NCBI RefSeq assembly: GCF_001485575.1
Contig: NZ_BCNB01000004.1
Location: forward strand, 1-64,000
Length of the DNA: 64,000 nucleotides
Direction: 5' to 3'
From: Haloarcula sp. CBA1127
GTDB lineage: Archaea; Halobacteriota; Halobacteria; Halobacteriales; Haloarculaceae
Position numbers and translations under genes: made by a program. The notes beneath the pieces were generated by a model, which was not told the origin of the DNA, ran no database searches, and saw only the letters and a program-made list of their open reading frames with translations. Of this stretch, positions 31,470-39,598 are shown one piece after another. The number at the start of each line of letters is the position of its first letter. Position 1 is the stretch's first letter.

Positions 31470-31733
31470 CTACTCCTCGATGCCAGCCTCCCAGCCCTTG
31501 TGGAAGTACGCTAACGCCAAGTCGGAGTCGAAGGACCGTCCGGAAGGAACGTGCTGCAAGACTTCTTGTTCTGGAATTGGTTCAACCACGCCTTCATCAA
31601 GCAGACTGTTGACGATATCGCGGCCCCGTTACTCATCGATCTCGACAGTGTCGGGACGCTGCCGGTCGCGGTCCTGGGCGATCTGTTCACGCTCAAAGCG
31701 CTCGTGGTCTGGAACTGTTTCGGTTGGGTCCAT
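31470..31733 (-). pseudogene. Small haloarchaeal protein (DUF8069-like) interrupted by an in-frame TAA
   Basis: From ATG 31733 the frame reads MDPTETVPDHERFEREQIAQ ... PDTVEIDE, then TAA at about 31629-31631. It continues in the same frame as RGRDIVNSLLDEGVVEPIPE and ALAYFHKGWEAGIEE to the real stop. Without the TAA codon the two parts would form one 86-residue family-like protein, so three bases appear inserted between GATGAG and CGGGGC. The family (number from memory) has no known function. Confidence 0.6.
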
Positions 31734-31854
31734 AGAGGGAGTCCCTCGCCCAACCGGGGATAAACAAAATTAGCGCTAACCAACAACTGCGAAGTATGGT
31801 GGTCGGTGTTGGTTAGTCTACACCACCGTTTCCGCAAAACCACACGAAACCGGC

Positions 31855-32619
31855 TCAGTTCGGGAGCTTCGGTGCTATCACGAACTGCATTGCTCCATCG
31901 GCGTCAGGGAATTCGGATTTCAGCACGAGCGGTACTGAGTCTCCGATATGGAGAACCCGATTCGTGCCGTCTGGTAGGCCAGCGTTTGCCGATTTGACGA
32001 GTGATGAGTCGAGTTTTACTTCCACGTCCGCAGGCTCGAAGGCGATGAGATCGGTGTCTTCCCACCGGTAGGTCATGCTGTCAGTGTCACCGTCTGCGGC
32101 AAACCGTACCTCTCTGGTTTCTGAATCAACGGTGAGGTCAAACCGGTCGGCAAGCATATCCGCTGCGTCAAGACCGAGCGAGATGTCGTCTGGACTCAGG
32201 TGGACGGTTGCCGGGATGTCTATATCTGGCATCTCGACAGGGTAGCGGAGCGATTCAACCGTCTCAAGATCGATAGTTCGCGTTATTCCGTCGATATTGA
32301 TTTCCAGTGTGCTATTCGCTGCATCGAGTGCGAACTGTGCAAGGTCGCCTGCATCGCCGATCGAGAGCGCATACGCCTCTATTGACCGTTCTATTGCCCC
32401 GAAGCAGACCTCTATGACGGCTGTGTAGTACCCGTCCTGTGCTTGGAGTGTGTCGACGACTTCGAGGAGTCGACAGGCTTTGGTCAGCTGCGTCTCCCAG
32501 TCTGCGTCGGCGCTGATTCCCTCCTCGAATACCGTCCTCCCTCTGCCGACCATCTCGAAGGCGTCTTGCGCCCGTTCAATGGCGTCGAGCACGGCAGCAG
32601 GGTCCGAACCGTTACTCAT
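31855..32619 (-). CDS. HEPN-domain half fused to the C-terminal half of PCNA
   Basis: I take ATG 32619 (MSNGSDPAAVLDAIE), which overlaps the end of the nucleotidyltransferase gene as ATGAGTAA. Residues ~1-88 match the first half of the HEPN partner at 57561 (ACRLL..., YYT.VIE..F.AIER). From about residue 90 (GDAGDLAQFALDAANSTLEI) the sequence is that of haloarchaeal PCNA: EMPDIDIPATVHLSPDDISL, LDAADMLADRFDL, IAFEPADVEVKLDSS and the final MQFVIAPKL. The second half of the HEPN domain, with its catalytic Arg/His region, and the first PCNA domain are both absent. It is either a deletion fusion or a designed fusion; the frame is clean for ~250 codons. Confidence 0.75.
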   Translation of the reverse strand: MSNGSDPAAVLDAIERAQDAFEMVGRGRTVFEEGISADADWETQLTKACRLLEVVDTLQAQDGYYTAVIEVCFGAIERSIEAYALSIGDAGDLAQFALDAANSTLEINIDGITRTIDLETVESLRYPVEMPDIDIPATVHLSPDDISLGLDAADMLADRFDLTVDSETREVRFAADGDTDSMTYRWEDTDLIAFEPADVEVKLDSSLVKSANAGLPDGTNRVLHIGDSVPLVLKSEFPDADGAMQFVIAPKLPN

Positions 32620-33307
32620 CGTTGGCACCCTCCTCTAGAAGGAGGTTTTCGACGGTTTCGAAATCGCTCGTCTTGTAGATCGGAATGCCTGAGACGATAA
32701 TTTCCCGAATATCATCCGTGTAGGCTGGAATCGCCTGGACAGCCTCAACGTCGATATCGTAGGCGTACCGGTCCCCATCGAATACCATGTCTTCGAGGTC
32801 CCGGGCGACGGCGTTCGCTTCCCGCTGGCTCTCTGCCCGCCCGGAGCGAGTGAGGACCCAGATATCGATATCGCTCCGTCGGTCAGCATCGCCCCGAGCG
32901 ACGCTGCCGTACAGTATGATTCCGACAACGTCGGTGATATTGTCACGGAGCTTCGTTACCGCATTTTTGACCGGTTTGTGATACTCAGGTTGGGGAATCC
33001 GAAGAATAGGATCGTCTGGGATAGACAGTCGGTCCCTGTTGATCTGTACGAGTCGTTGGTTGCTTTCGGGAGATTCAATGACTAGGTCATTCGAACTGAG
33101 AACATCTATTGCTCGTCGCACTGACTGGTGTGAATGGCCGATCTGTGTCGCGAGTTCTCTCAACGAAAAGTCGCTAAATCGGTGGTTGGTTAAAAATAGA
33201 AGAATATCGCTCGTCGCTTTGTGTTTGAATAAATCTGGATTCGAAGTGGGTATCGGGAGCGAAACAGAGGCACCGACTAAATCAGCTCCTTCCGTCTGAC
33301 GGTTCAT
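32612..33307 (-). CDS. MNT-type nucleotidyltransferase with N-terminal winged helix (antitoxin-like)
   Basis: The start is 33307 (MNRQTEGADLVG) or 33319. Residues 30-95 form a winged helix (FSLRELATQIGHSHQSVRRA). Residues 130-200 form a minimal nucleotidyltransferase domain with GSVARGDADRRSDIDIWV, the GSx10DxD active site. In MntA-HepT systems the MNT enzyme AMPylates and silences the HEPN RNase partner. Here the downstream partner is the truncated HEPN-PCNA fusion. The 229-aa gene at 56888 has the same domain order. Confidence 0.85.
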   Translation of the reverse strand: MNRQTEGADLVGASVSLPIPTSNPDLFKHKATSDILLFLTNHRFSDFSLRELATQIGHSHQSVRRAIDVLSSNDLVIESPESNQRLVQINRDRLSIPDDPILRIPQPEYHKPVKNAVTKLRDNITDVVGIILYGSVARGDADRRSDIDIWVLTRSGRAESQREANAVARDLEDMVFDGDRYAYDIDVEAVQAIPAYTDDIREIIVSGIPIYKTSDFETVENLLLEEGANDE

Positions 33308-33425
33308 ATGCCGTAACACGGACCACTGGTATAAAAATATTATATACTTTCCAGAGTTTGCATAAGTATCGAATCGGTATCAACACTACTATACCTAGGG
33401 AGACTGGTATCAGTGAGCGGACCTC

Positions 33426-33529
33426 AGTACGTTCAGTCGAGGGGATAATCCGGCACCACGATTCGTGATCTACCGACGATGGCGAGGTAATTCGTACTGA
33501 TCGTGATTATCCCCTCGACTGAACGTACT
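33426..33529. repeat. 25-bp perfect inverted repeat with a 54-bp spacer
   Basis: AGTACGTTCAGTCGAGGGGA followed by TAATC (33426-33450) reappears exactly as its reverse complement at 33505-33529. The pairing stops sharply at both ends. It lies between the MNT promoter and the first origin 3 repeat. It could be a cruciform, a terminator-like RNA hairpin, a small non-autonomous element or a recombination site. Nothing in the spacer looks coding. Confidence 0.85.
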
Positions 33530-33552
33530 AACCTCAGAGAATACGGGGACAC

Positions 33553-34164
33553 ACACCCCGGGTGTCGAGTGTAAATCAACAGGATGGTGGGTACCCGATC
33601 AGGACACTGTGGCACATCTGATATTGTTAACTGCTGTTTCCAGGTGGTAAAGGACTCTAAATTCTTCTTTTAGCTTTTCGCTCTACTACTAGCTAGAAGT
33701 TATTTATATATTTTATTGTACCAGCAATAAATGAAATATATAATGTGTTATGAGCAGGTTTGAGACAGATATAGAAAACTCTCAGTATCATTTATAAGTG
33801 AATCTAGTCCTGTAGTGCATGGCTATCTCTGGACGACCCATGAGTTACACAGCAATCGCTACTGAGTTACCAATCTGTCCGCAGACAGTATGTACACTCG
33901 TGCTAACCGCATTTCTCCCTACTCTGACTAACGGTGACACGGTCTTAGACAGTCAGCATGGACAGTTTACACTCGACACCCGGGGTGTGTGTCTTCAAAA
34001 TGTAGCTCATTAGACGCCTGAAGAGACATAGCGACTACCGGTGTTACACTCGACACCCGGAGGGGTGCACCACTTTCTTCTTTTTTGGAAATACACTATA
34101 CTATTGTTGCCGCATATACTCTAATAACGGTAGAATCAATCGTTTACACTCGACAGATGGTGTG
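33553..34164. repeat. Replication origin 3: repeats upstream of initiator 3
   Basis: The consensus is TTTACACTCGACACCCGGGG followed by TGTGT. One inverted copy is at 33553-33575. Direct copies lie at 33966-33988, 34043-34066 and 34143-34164 (the last diverged at its 3' half). Very A/T-rich DNA at 33640-33830 separates the inverted from the direct copies and is a good candidate unwinding region. Two further copies follow the initiator gene. No protein-coding gene is supported between 33320 and 34242. Confidence 0.83.
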
Positions 34165-34242
34165 TGATGGAGGTATAGTTTTATATACTACACCGACTGT
34201 CGTGTGTAATATGAGGTGGCTCCTCTGGGGTCATATATTCAT

Positions 34243-35472
34243 ATGAGTAACGAGAAACAGAGTCCCCTCGACTCAATTTGGGAAAGTGAGGATCCAATTT
34301 TCGCGAATAAAGAGCTTCTCGATATTGAACACATTCCGGATGAGGAGCGGATCATTGGTCGTGAAGATGAAATATCTAACCTTGCCAATAGCATTCATCC
34401 TGCAATCCGGGGTGGAAAGCCCAGAAACACGTTAATTTACGGAAAGACGGGAACTGGCAAGAGTCTCGTTGCCAAGCACGTTACTCAAAGTGCTGAAGAC
34501 TTCGCTCACGATGAAGGTACGAGACTTGATCGCGCATATATCGATTGTACCCAAGCAACGACAGAGACACAGGTGGTAATCAAACTCGGTCGGATATTCA
34601 ACAGACCAGATGAAACAGATATCTCTGTACCTCCTTCGGGGTTATCGACGAATGCATACTATGATCGTCTTTGGGAGATACTCGATACCCTCCATGATGT
34701 CGTTATCATCATTCTCGACGAGGTTGACAAACTCCAGGAAAACAACGTGCTAATGCAACTCTCCCGAGCTGGTGAAGCCGGGAAGATTGATTCGTGTAAG
34801 GTTGGTATCCTCGCGATCAGCAACAAAATCTCGTTTAAAGATTCTCTCGATGAGCGAGTCCTCAGTAGTCTCCAAGAGCGTGAGTTTATCTTCCCTCCCT
34901 ACGACGCAAATCAGCTCCGCGAAATTATGCGTCATCGTCAGGATGCATTTCGTGACGGTGTCCTCACCGATGATGTGATCCCTCTGGCGTCTGCATTCGC
35001 TGCACAAGAGCACGGTGATGCTCGAAAAGCACTGGATATTCTTCGAAATGCAGGCGAACTTGCAAAAGACGATAACAGTGATGTTGTGCAAGAAAACCAT
35101 GTTCGGAATGCACGTGAGCAAGCGGATATCGATCGATTCTCTAAGCTTCTCCAAGATCAGCCTACACAATCGAAAGCAGCGGTGTACGCCCTTTCATTGA
35201 TTGCAGAGGGGAGCAATCAGGAAGAGTTCCCTACTCGTAAAATCTATGAACGGTACGAGCAGCTCACGGAGTCACTAGATATTAACCCTCTCTCACAAAG
35301 ACGGATGTCTGATCGGCTGAATGAACAGGCGTTTCTAGATATCCTCGGCGTCACGGATCGGGTTGGACGCGGCCGTGGGAAAGGCATGACTAATTTTTAC
35401 TACCTTCTGGAGGAGCCTAAGGTCGTACAAAGTGCCATTGAATCTGATCAACGGTTTTCCTCCGAGCAGTAA
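34243..35472 (+). CDS. Orc1/Cdc6 replication initiator 3
   Basis: ATG 34243 (MSNEKQSPLDSIWESEDPIF) gives 409 aa and places the gene after the ATATATTCAT-type A/T run. Walker A is YGKTGTGKS (about residue 68), Walker B is IILDEVDKL (about 152), and GILAISNKI is the sensor 1 region. The winged helix holds TRKIYERYEQLTES and SQRRMSDRLNEQAFLDI. Sequence is close to initiator 2 through the AAA+ part; the winged helix is more different, as expected if it reads the distinct TTTACACTCGACA repeats around this gene. Confidence 0.93.
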   Translation: MSNEKQSPLDSIWESEDPIFANKELLDIEHIPDEERIIGREDEISNLANSIHPAIRGGKPRNTLIYGKTGTGKSLVAKHVTQSAEDFAHDEGTRLDRAYIDCTQATTETQVVIKLGRIFNRPDETDISVPPSGLSTNAYYDRLWEILDTLHDVVIIILDEVDKLQENNVLMQLSRAGEAGKIDSCKVGILAISNKISFKDSLDERVLSSLQEREFIFPPYDANQLREIMRHRQDAFRDGVLTDDVIPLASAFAAQEHGDARKALDILRNAGELAKDDNSDVVQENHVRNAREQADIDRFSKLLQDQPTQSKAAVYALSLIAEGSNQEEFPTRKIYERYEQLTESLDINPLSQRRMSDRLNEQAFLDILGVTDRVGRGRGKGMTNFYYLLEEPKVVQSAIESDQRFSSEQ

Positions 35473-35480
35473 TTCACGAT

Positions 35481-35607
35481 TTTACACTCGACAGTTGGGG
35501 TGTTTCACTCGAACTTACGGACTGATAGATCCCTAGAATATCTAAATAAGGGTCTGAATGGTGTGATACGCGATTTAATGCCTATTTACACTCGACACCT
35601 GGGGTGT
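35481..35607. repeat. Origin 3 repeats downstream of initiator 3
   Basis: Two more copies of the origin 3 repeat lie at 35481-35503 and 35585-35607, in the same orientation as those upstream, starting 9 bp after the stop codon. The following 35610-36237 stretch is A/T-rich, with scattered short palindromes (for example GATGAACTAATATATAGTTC near 35991). I can support no gene there. Confidence 0.78.
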
Positions 35608-36237
35608 TCCTCGATTCAGATACGAGCGAATGCCTATGCGTGGAGGTGCCGATTCATTCACTCTGTTCAGTTTTATTCCTGCTCACTCAGCATCGCAGAG
35701 TTGACCACATGGGGGAGTGTGCGGCGACATTGACGACATGGGAGTGGTCTACGACATGGACAACGTAAGGTTCTGGTTTCAGTCTGACTCGTCTAATGCC
35801 CCGCTTTTGCCTTCTATGAAACTAGCCTAATGATGTTCTATTGATCAGCTTCTATACTCTTCTTGTATCTAATTATATTAAATATGTTACCAGTTAGCAC
35901 TGTCGATATACCTCCCCAACTGCAGTAATTTCTGATATACGGTTTGGAAACTCTGCGGCTGATAGACTAGTTAATGAAGCTACTAGTTGATGAACTAATA
36001 TATAGTTCTATTAGCATTCATGCGGCTCGAAAATTAAGGCATTGCCGAGTAACACTACCTATCACAATATAGAACTCTTAATTTTGTTCACAAGTTTTTT
36101 TGATAGTCCCACTGTCAATACGTGCTGGTGGATTCAGAGCAGAATTCACCAACAGTATAAGAAAACTAATACAACAACGGTAGCGGGTCATCGGTGGGGA
36201 ACCAGTGGACAACCAAACCACCCAGATAGAGACATCC

Positions 36238-36693
36238 ATGTCAACACGAACTAACGCATCGAATGCATCGACCTCACAACCAACACTCTACACTCACGCA
36301 AAGCGCCGCTTCGCCGAAGCGTGGCTCACGCCTGGCGTGCGACAGGCAACGCAGTTGCTGTTGATCCTCACGCTATTTGCTGGCTCGGCGATGGGCCAGA
36401 CCGACGTCGGGAACATTTACTGTAACACAGCTGTCGAGGACGGTGTCAACGTTGTCTTTGGGGCACTGGCTGGTCTTGGCCTGCCGGCGACGATGGTCTT
36501 CGTCGGTCGGAGCGGCCTGTCGTACATGCGGGCTTCGGGCAATCCGAACCAGCAAAACGAGGCCCGGCGGGACCTAATCCTCTCACTCGTCGGCCTGGGC
36601 GTTGTTGTGCTGGCAATCGTGGCTCCAGAGCTTATCACGAAGTTCGGGAACAACGTTGGCTTCGGCTTCTCGGACTGTGTGACGCCCTTCTAA
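36238..36693 (+). CDS. Small membrane protein, VirB2/TrbC-like pilin candidate
   Basis: The start is probably ATG 36238 (MSTRTNASNASTS, 151 aa); the frame opens at 36205. A hydrophobic segment ending LLLILTLFAGSAMGQ looks like a cleavable signal. Two further membrane helices follow (VVFGALAGLGLPATMVFVG and LSLVGLGVVVLAIVAPELI), separated by a basic loop with SYMRASGNPNQQNEARRDL. Signal plus two helices, small size and first place in a VirB6/VirB4/VirD4 operon all fit a conjugative pilin. The role is inferred from position and topology, not from motif identity. Confidence 0.6.
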   Translation: MSTRTNASNASTSQPTLYTHAKRRFAEAWLTPGVRQATQLLLILTLFAGSAMGQTDVGNIYCNTAVEDGVNVVFGALAGLGLPATMVFVGRSGLSYMRASGNPNQQNEARRDLILSLVGLGVVVLAIVAPELITKFGNNVGFGFSDCVTPF

Positions 36694-36702
36694 GCACACA
36701 GA

Positions 36703-38769
36703 ATGCCCTCAGCCCGCACACTGCTGGTAATCGCGGCCCTTTGCTCGCTGCTTTCGACAGCCGCGGCTGCGGGGCCTACGTCTGGGACTACCGGCCCGGC
36801 CCAGATCCAGACTGAGCGGGGGACGGCACACACCCTCACCGGTTCGAGCCACGGTGGCGTGGGGGTACTACAACAAAACGCCACCGCACCGAATGGCTCC
36901 AGCGGAGAGGGAACGGAAGCGAACGACACTGAAACAAACGAGTCCAGTGCCCGTGACCCAGCGGCCAACGGAACGGCAGCCAACGAAACCGCGGGCAACG
37001 AGTCCGTTGATCGGGGGCCGGCAGCGAACCAGACAGAAGTGAATAGGTCCGTCAAAATGGGAGCAAGGCAGAATCTCAGCGCGAAAGTTTCGTGCTATGA
37101 GAATGCCTCGAATCCACCAGCGAACGCCTCTGTCGGGGACAACGCGACGGCGGGTGTTCTCCCACCTAACCGGTCGTACAACCACAATCACACGCTCTTC
37201 CGTGCGCTGTGGTCTGGCGACCCCGATCATCCAGACCTCACACGGGCCGACCGGGCCGAGGCCGAGAACGGCACGCTGGCTGTTCTGCCTTCTTGCACGG
37301 GAGATATGCTCTCTCGCGAACCGTCGAACACGACGCTGTGGAACCGGCCTGAACATGACTCGTTCCGGACTGGTCTCGAGACCTCCTCGCAACCAGTGAA
37401 CGTCACGGACACTCGCTCTGGACTCTGGATTCGTGACGCCTACGTCACGTTCTTTAGCGTCGAACCATCGACGGTTGTCCATCGAGAGTCTGGCACGGAG
37501 CGTCTGGTCCGTCCGAACGGAACCGTTCGTGCCATCCACGACTACCGGGTGTACATCTCGGAGTTCTTCGAGGACGACTTCCGCGTCCTGAACACGTCGA
37601 TGAACACGACGCTGTATGCCAACGGCACTGCAATGGACAACAGCACTGCCGCCCAGCCCACGCTCAACTACACCCAGATCAACGGGACGGCTGAACTCCA
37701 GTTGGTGACGACGATCTCGATGAATCTCTCGGAGATTGATGATGACGAGATTGATGAGTACGAACTGACGGTCACGGACTCACAGACGGTCCAAGTAGAG
37801 AATCTCTCCGAGCGGGAGATAGTCGTCGAGCCCGGCGTCGTTCCGAACGGCAGAGGGGCCACGACCGACGACTATCGAATCGGGACTGTAATCCCCGGCA
37901 GCTGGCAGAGCGTCCAGTTCGACGCCGGATACGAGGTCCGGAGCAAGTGGCGGTTCTACACTCGTTCACCGCCCGGCTGGGAAAACTGGTCGGAGAACAC
38001 GACGACGCCCGTACGACCGCTTGAAACCCATGCTGTCCGGGCTACGGAAGGTCCAGAAGTCACGGTCAACCGCGTCCAAAACGAGAGTTCCGACGGCTGG
38101 CGGTTCATCCCGTCGCTCGAAGCGACGTATCCGATGAACGCGACGGGAAATACGACGGCGAACGCGACCAACAGGACCACGCTCCCGCCAGAGATTCGGG
38201 TCAACCGGTCGGCGCCGTTCACGACTGCGGATCGGTTTACGATTCGGAGTGCGGAACAACTCAGGACAGAGAGCTTCGAGATTCGCGGACTCGTTCGCGG
38301 GAACAGCATCGAACAGCCCACGGACTCGACGAACCCGACGCCAATCCGGGAGGTCAACATCACCTCTGAAGTCGTCAATTCGACCGACAACTCGACGGAC
38401 CTGCTAGTCAGGGTCGAACCGAAGGCTGGCTTCCCGATTGCGGCAGGGAACGTCACTGTCGCAACGGGACAGTCCCGGGTCGAACGGTCGTTTTCCGGAA
38501 CTGACGAGATTACAGTCACTGTCGACCAGGGCGAAGTCTCCTCGGCGATAGTCACGTATTGTCCGACCCAAATCTGGTGGGAGCAAGGGCGTGCTGTCCC
38601 GGTTCGGGACACGCAAGAGCGGGTCGCCTATGAAGTGAGTCTCCCAGACCTATCGGAGTTCATCGACCTCGTTGTGGTGACGCTCCTGACGTTGTTGCCG
38701 GCTGTGCTGGTACTGTACGGCTACGACGTCTGGACGAGAGGCAAATTCATCGGTTGGTATAATCCATGA
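36703..38769 (+). CDS. Large N-glycosylation-rich surface protein with C-terminal anchor
   Basis: This is a 688-aa protein. Residues 1-23 form a signal peptide (TLLVIAALCSLLSTAAAAG). A Thr/Asn/Glu-rich region follows, with many NxT/NxS sequons (such as NGTAANETAGNES), then beta-rich domains, then one membrane helix near the C-terminus (LVVVTLLTLLPAVLVLYGYD) and a short basic tail. It should be exposed on the cell surface. The start lies 9 bp after the pilin-like gene, and its stop overlaps the next start (ATGA). In this operon it may act in mate recognition or as a sheath of the channel; this is inferred. Confidence 0.75.
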   Translation: MPSARTLLVIAALCSLLSTAAAAGPTSGTTGPAQIQTERGTAHTLTGSSHGGVGVLQQNATAPNGSSGEGTEANDTETNESSARDPAANGTAANETAGNESVDRGPAANQTEVNRSVKMGARQNLSAKVSCYENASNPPANASVGDNATAGVLPPNRSYNHNHTLFRALWSGDPDHPDLTRADRAEAENGTLAVLPSCTGDMLSREPSNTTLWNRPEHDSFRTGLETSSQPVNVTDTRSGLWIRDAYVTFFSVEPSTVVHRESGTERLVRPNGTVRAIHDYRVYISEFFEDDFRVLNTSMNTTLYANGTAMDNSTAAQPTLNYTQINGTAELQLVTTISMNLSEIDDDEIDEYELTVTDSQTVQVENLSEREIVVEPGVVPNGRGATTDDYRIGTVIPGSWQSVQFDAGYEVRSKWRFYTRSPPGWENWSENTTTPVRPLETHAVRATEGPEVTVNRVQNESSDGWRFIPSLEATYPMNATGNTTANATNRTTLPPEIRVNRSAPFTTADRFTIRSAEQLRTESFEIRGLVRGNSIEQPTDSTNPTPIREVNITSEVVNSTDNSTDLLVRVEPKAGFPIAAGNVTVATGQSRVERSFSGTDEITVTVDQGEVSSAIVTYCPTQIWWEQGRAVPVRDTQERVAYEVSLPDLSEFIDLVVVTLLTLLPAVLVLYGYDVWTRGKFIGWYNP

Positions 38770-39596
38770 CAAAGCAAGATATACCACGAAATAGCAGTAT
38801 CGACCGTAGAACCGTGCTTGGACTCCTTAGCGGGGGTCTTGCCGCGCTTGCAGGATGCAGTGGCGGGCTGTCTGATGACAGCGGCGGAGGTGACGGAAGC
38901 GCCGGCCCGCCAGAAGAACAGTCCGACTACATCGAAGAGATATCGATTGAGATTGTAGAGAACGGCCGCCAATTGGCTCTGGAAGTGGCTGTGACCGATG
39001 AGATCGAGCCGTCATCGGTCAGCATCATCACAGAGTCCGGTCGAGAGTTCGTCAGCGACTATTTCAGTCCCGGTGAAACCCGGACCAGCCTCTCGCTAAC
39101 AGAGGGCGAGGACTCGAATGAACCGCTGCCCCGGGGCCAGCACACGCTCTATCTCCGTGGCGACGACGTCGAAACTAAACTCCCACTCGAACTGGGAACC
39201 ACGTTTGAACTTGAGGAAGTCGTCCCCGGGACCGAATATGAAGAGGTTGGTGACGACAGCTTGGGAGTGGTTCTTCGGAATGTGGGACAACGAACTGGCG
39301 TAGCGGTTCGGACGATTGTCAATGGGGAAAACAAAGACAGCGATCCGTTCGCTCCGATAAAGCCTGACGAAACCGGTATTGTCGAATTCAAATTCCTGCT
39401 TAATAATCGAGTTGCCAATTGTGCAAAAGTTGAAGAGACAACTGAGAGGGCTGAAAAATTAACTGTGGAATTCCTTTGGAGTAATCCAGTTGTACTCACT
39501 CAAACGATCAGCTACGATAACTCAAAAGGATGTAAAAAGTCGCTAGCTGGTACTCCTGAAGAAATTACCGAGACATCCACGGAGACGGAGACATAG
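38766..39596 (+). CDS. Tat lipoprotein of the secretion operon
   Basis: This is a 276-aa protein. The signal DRRTVLGLLSGGLAALAGC has the twin arginine and a lipobox (LAGC), followed by a Gly/Asp linker. The body is a beta-rich domain (about residues 55-260) with two Cys late in the chain (VANCAKVEE and KGCKK). It would be anchored outside the membrane. It overlaps the previous gene by 4 bp and ends 2 bp before the VirB6-like gene, so translation is probably coupled. It may take the place of a VirB7-like lipoprotein. Confidence 0.72.
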   Translation: MTKQDIPRNSSIDRRTVLGLLSGGLAALAGCSGGLSDDSGGGDGSAGPPEEQSDYIEEISIEIVENGRQLALEVAVTDEIEPSSVSIITESGREFVSDYFSPGETRTSLSLTEGEDSNEPLPRGQHTLYLRGDDVETKLPLELGTTFELEEVVPGTEYEEVGDDSLGVVLRNVGQRTGVAVRTIVNGENKDSDPFAPIKPDETGIVEFKFLLNNRVANCAKVEETTERAEKLTVEFLWSNPVVLTQTISYDNSKGCKKSLAGTPEEITETSTETET

Positions 39597-39598
39597 CA

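Noticed and set aside
33819-34013. 64-aa reading frame between origin 3 repeats
   Set aside because: It includes an origin repeat and A/T-rich DNA, with no family pattern or good start context.
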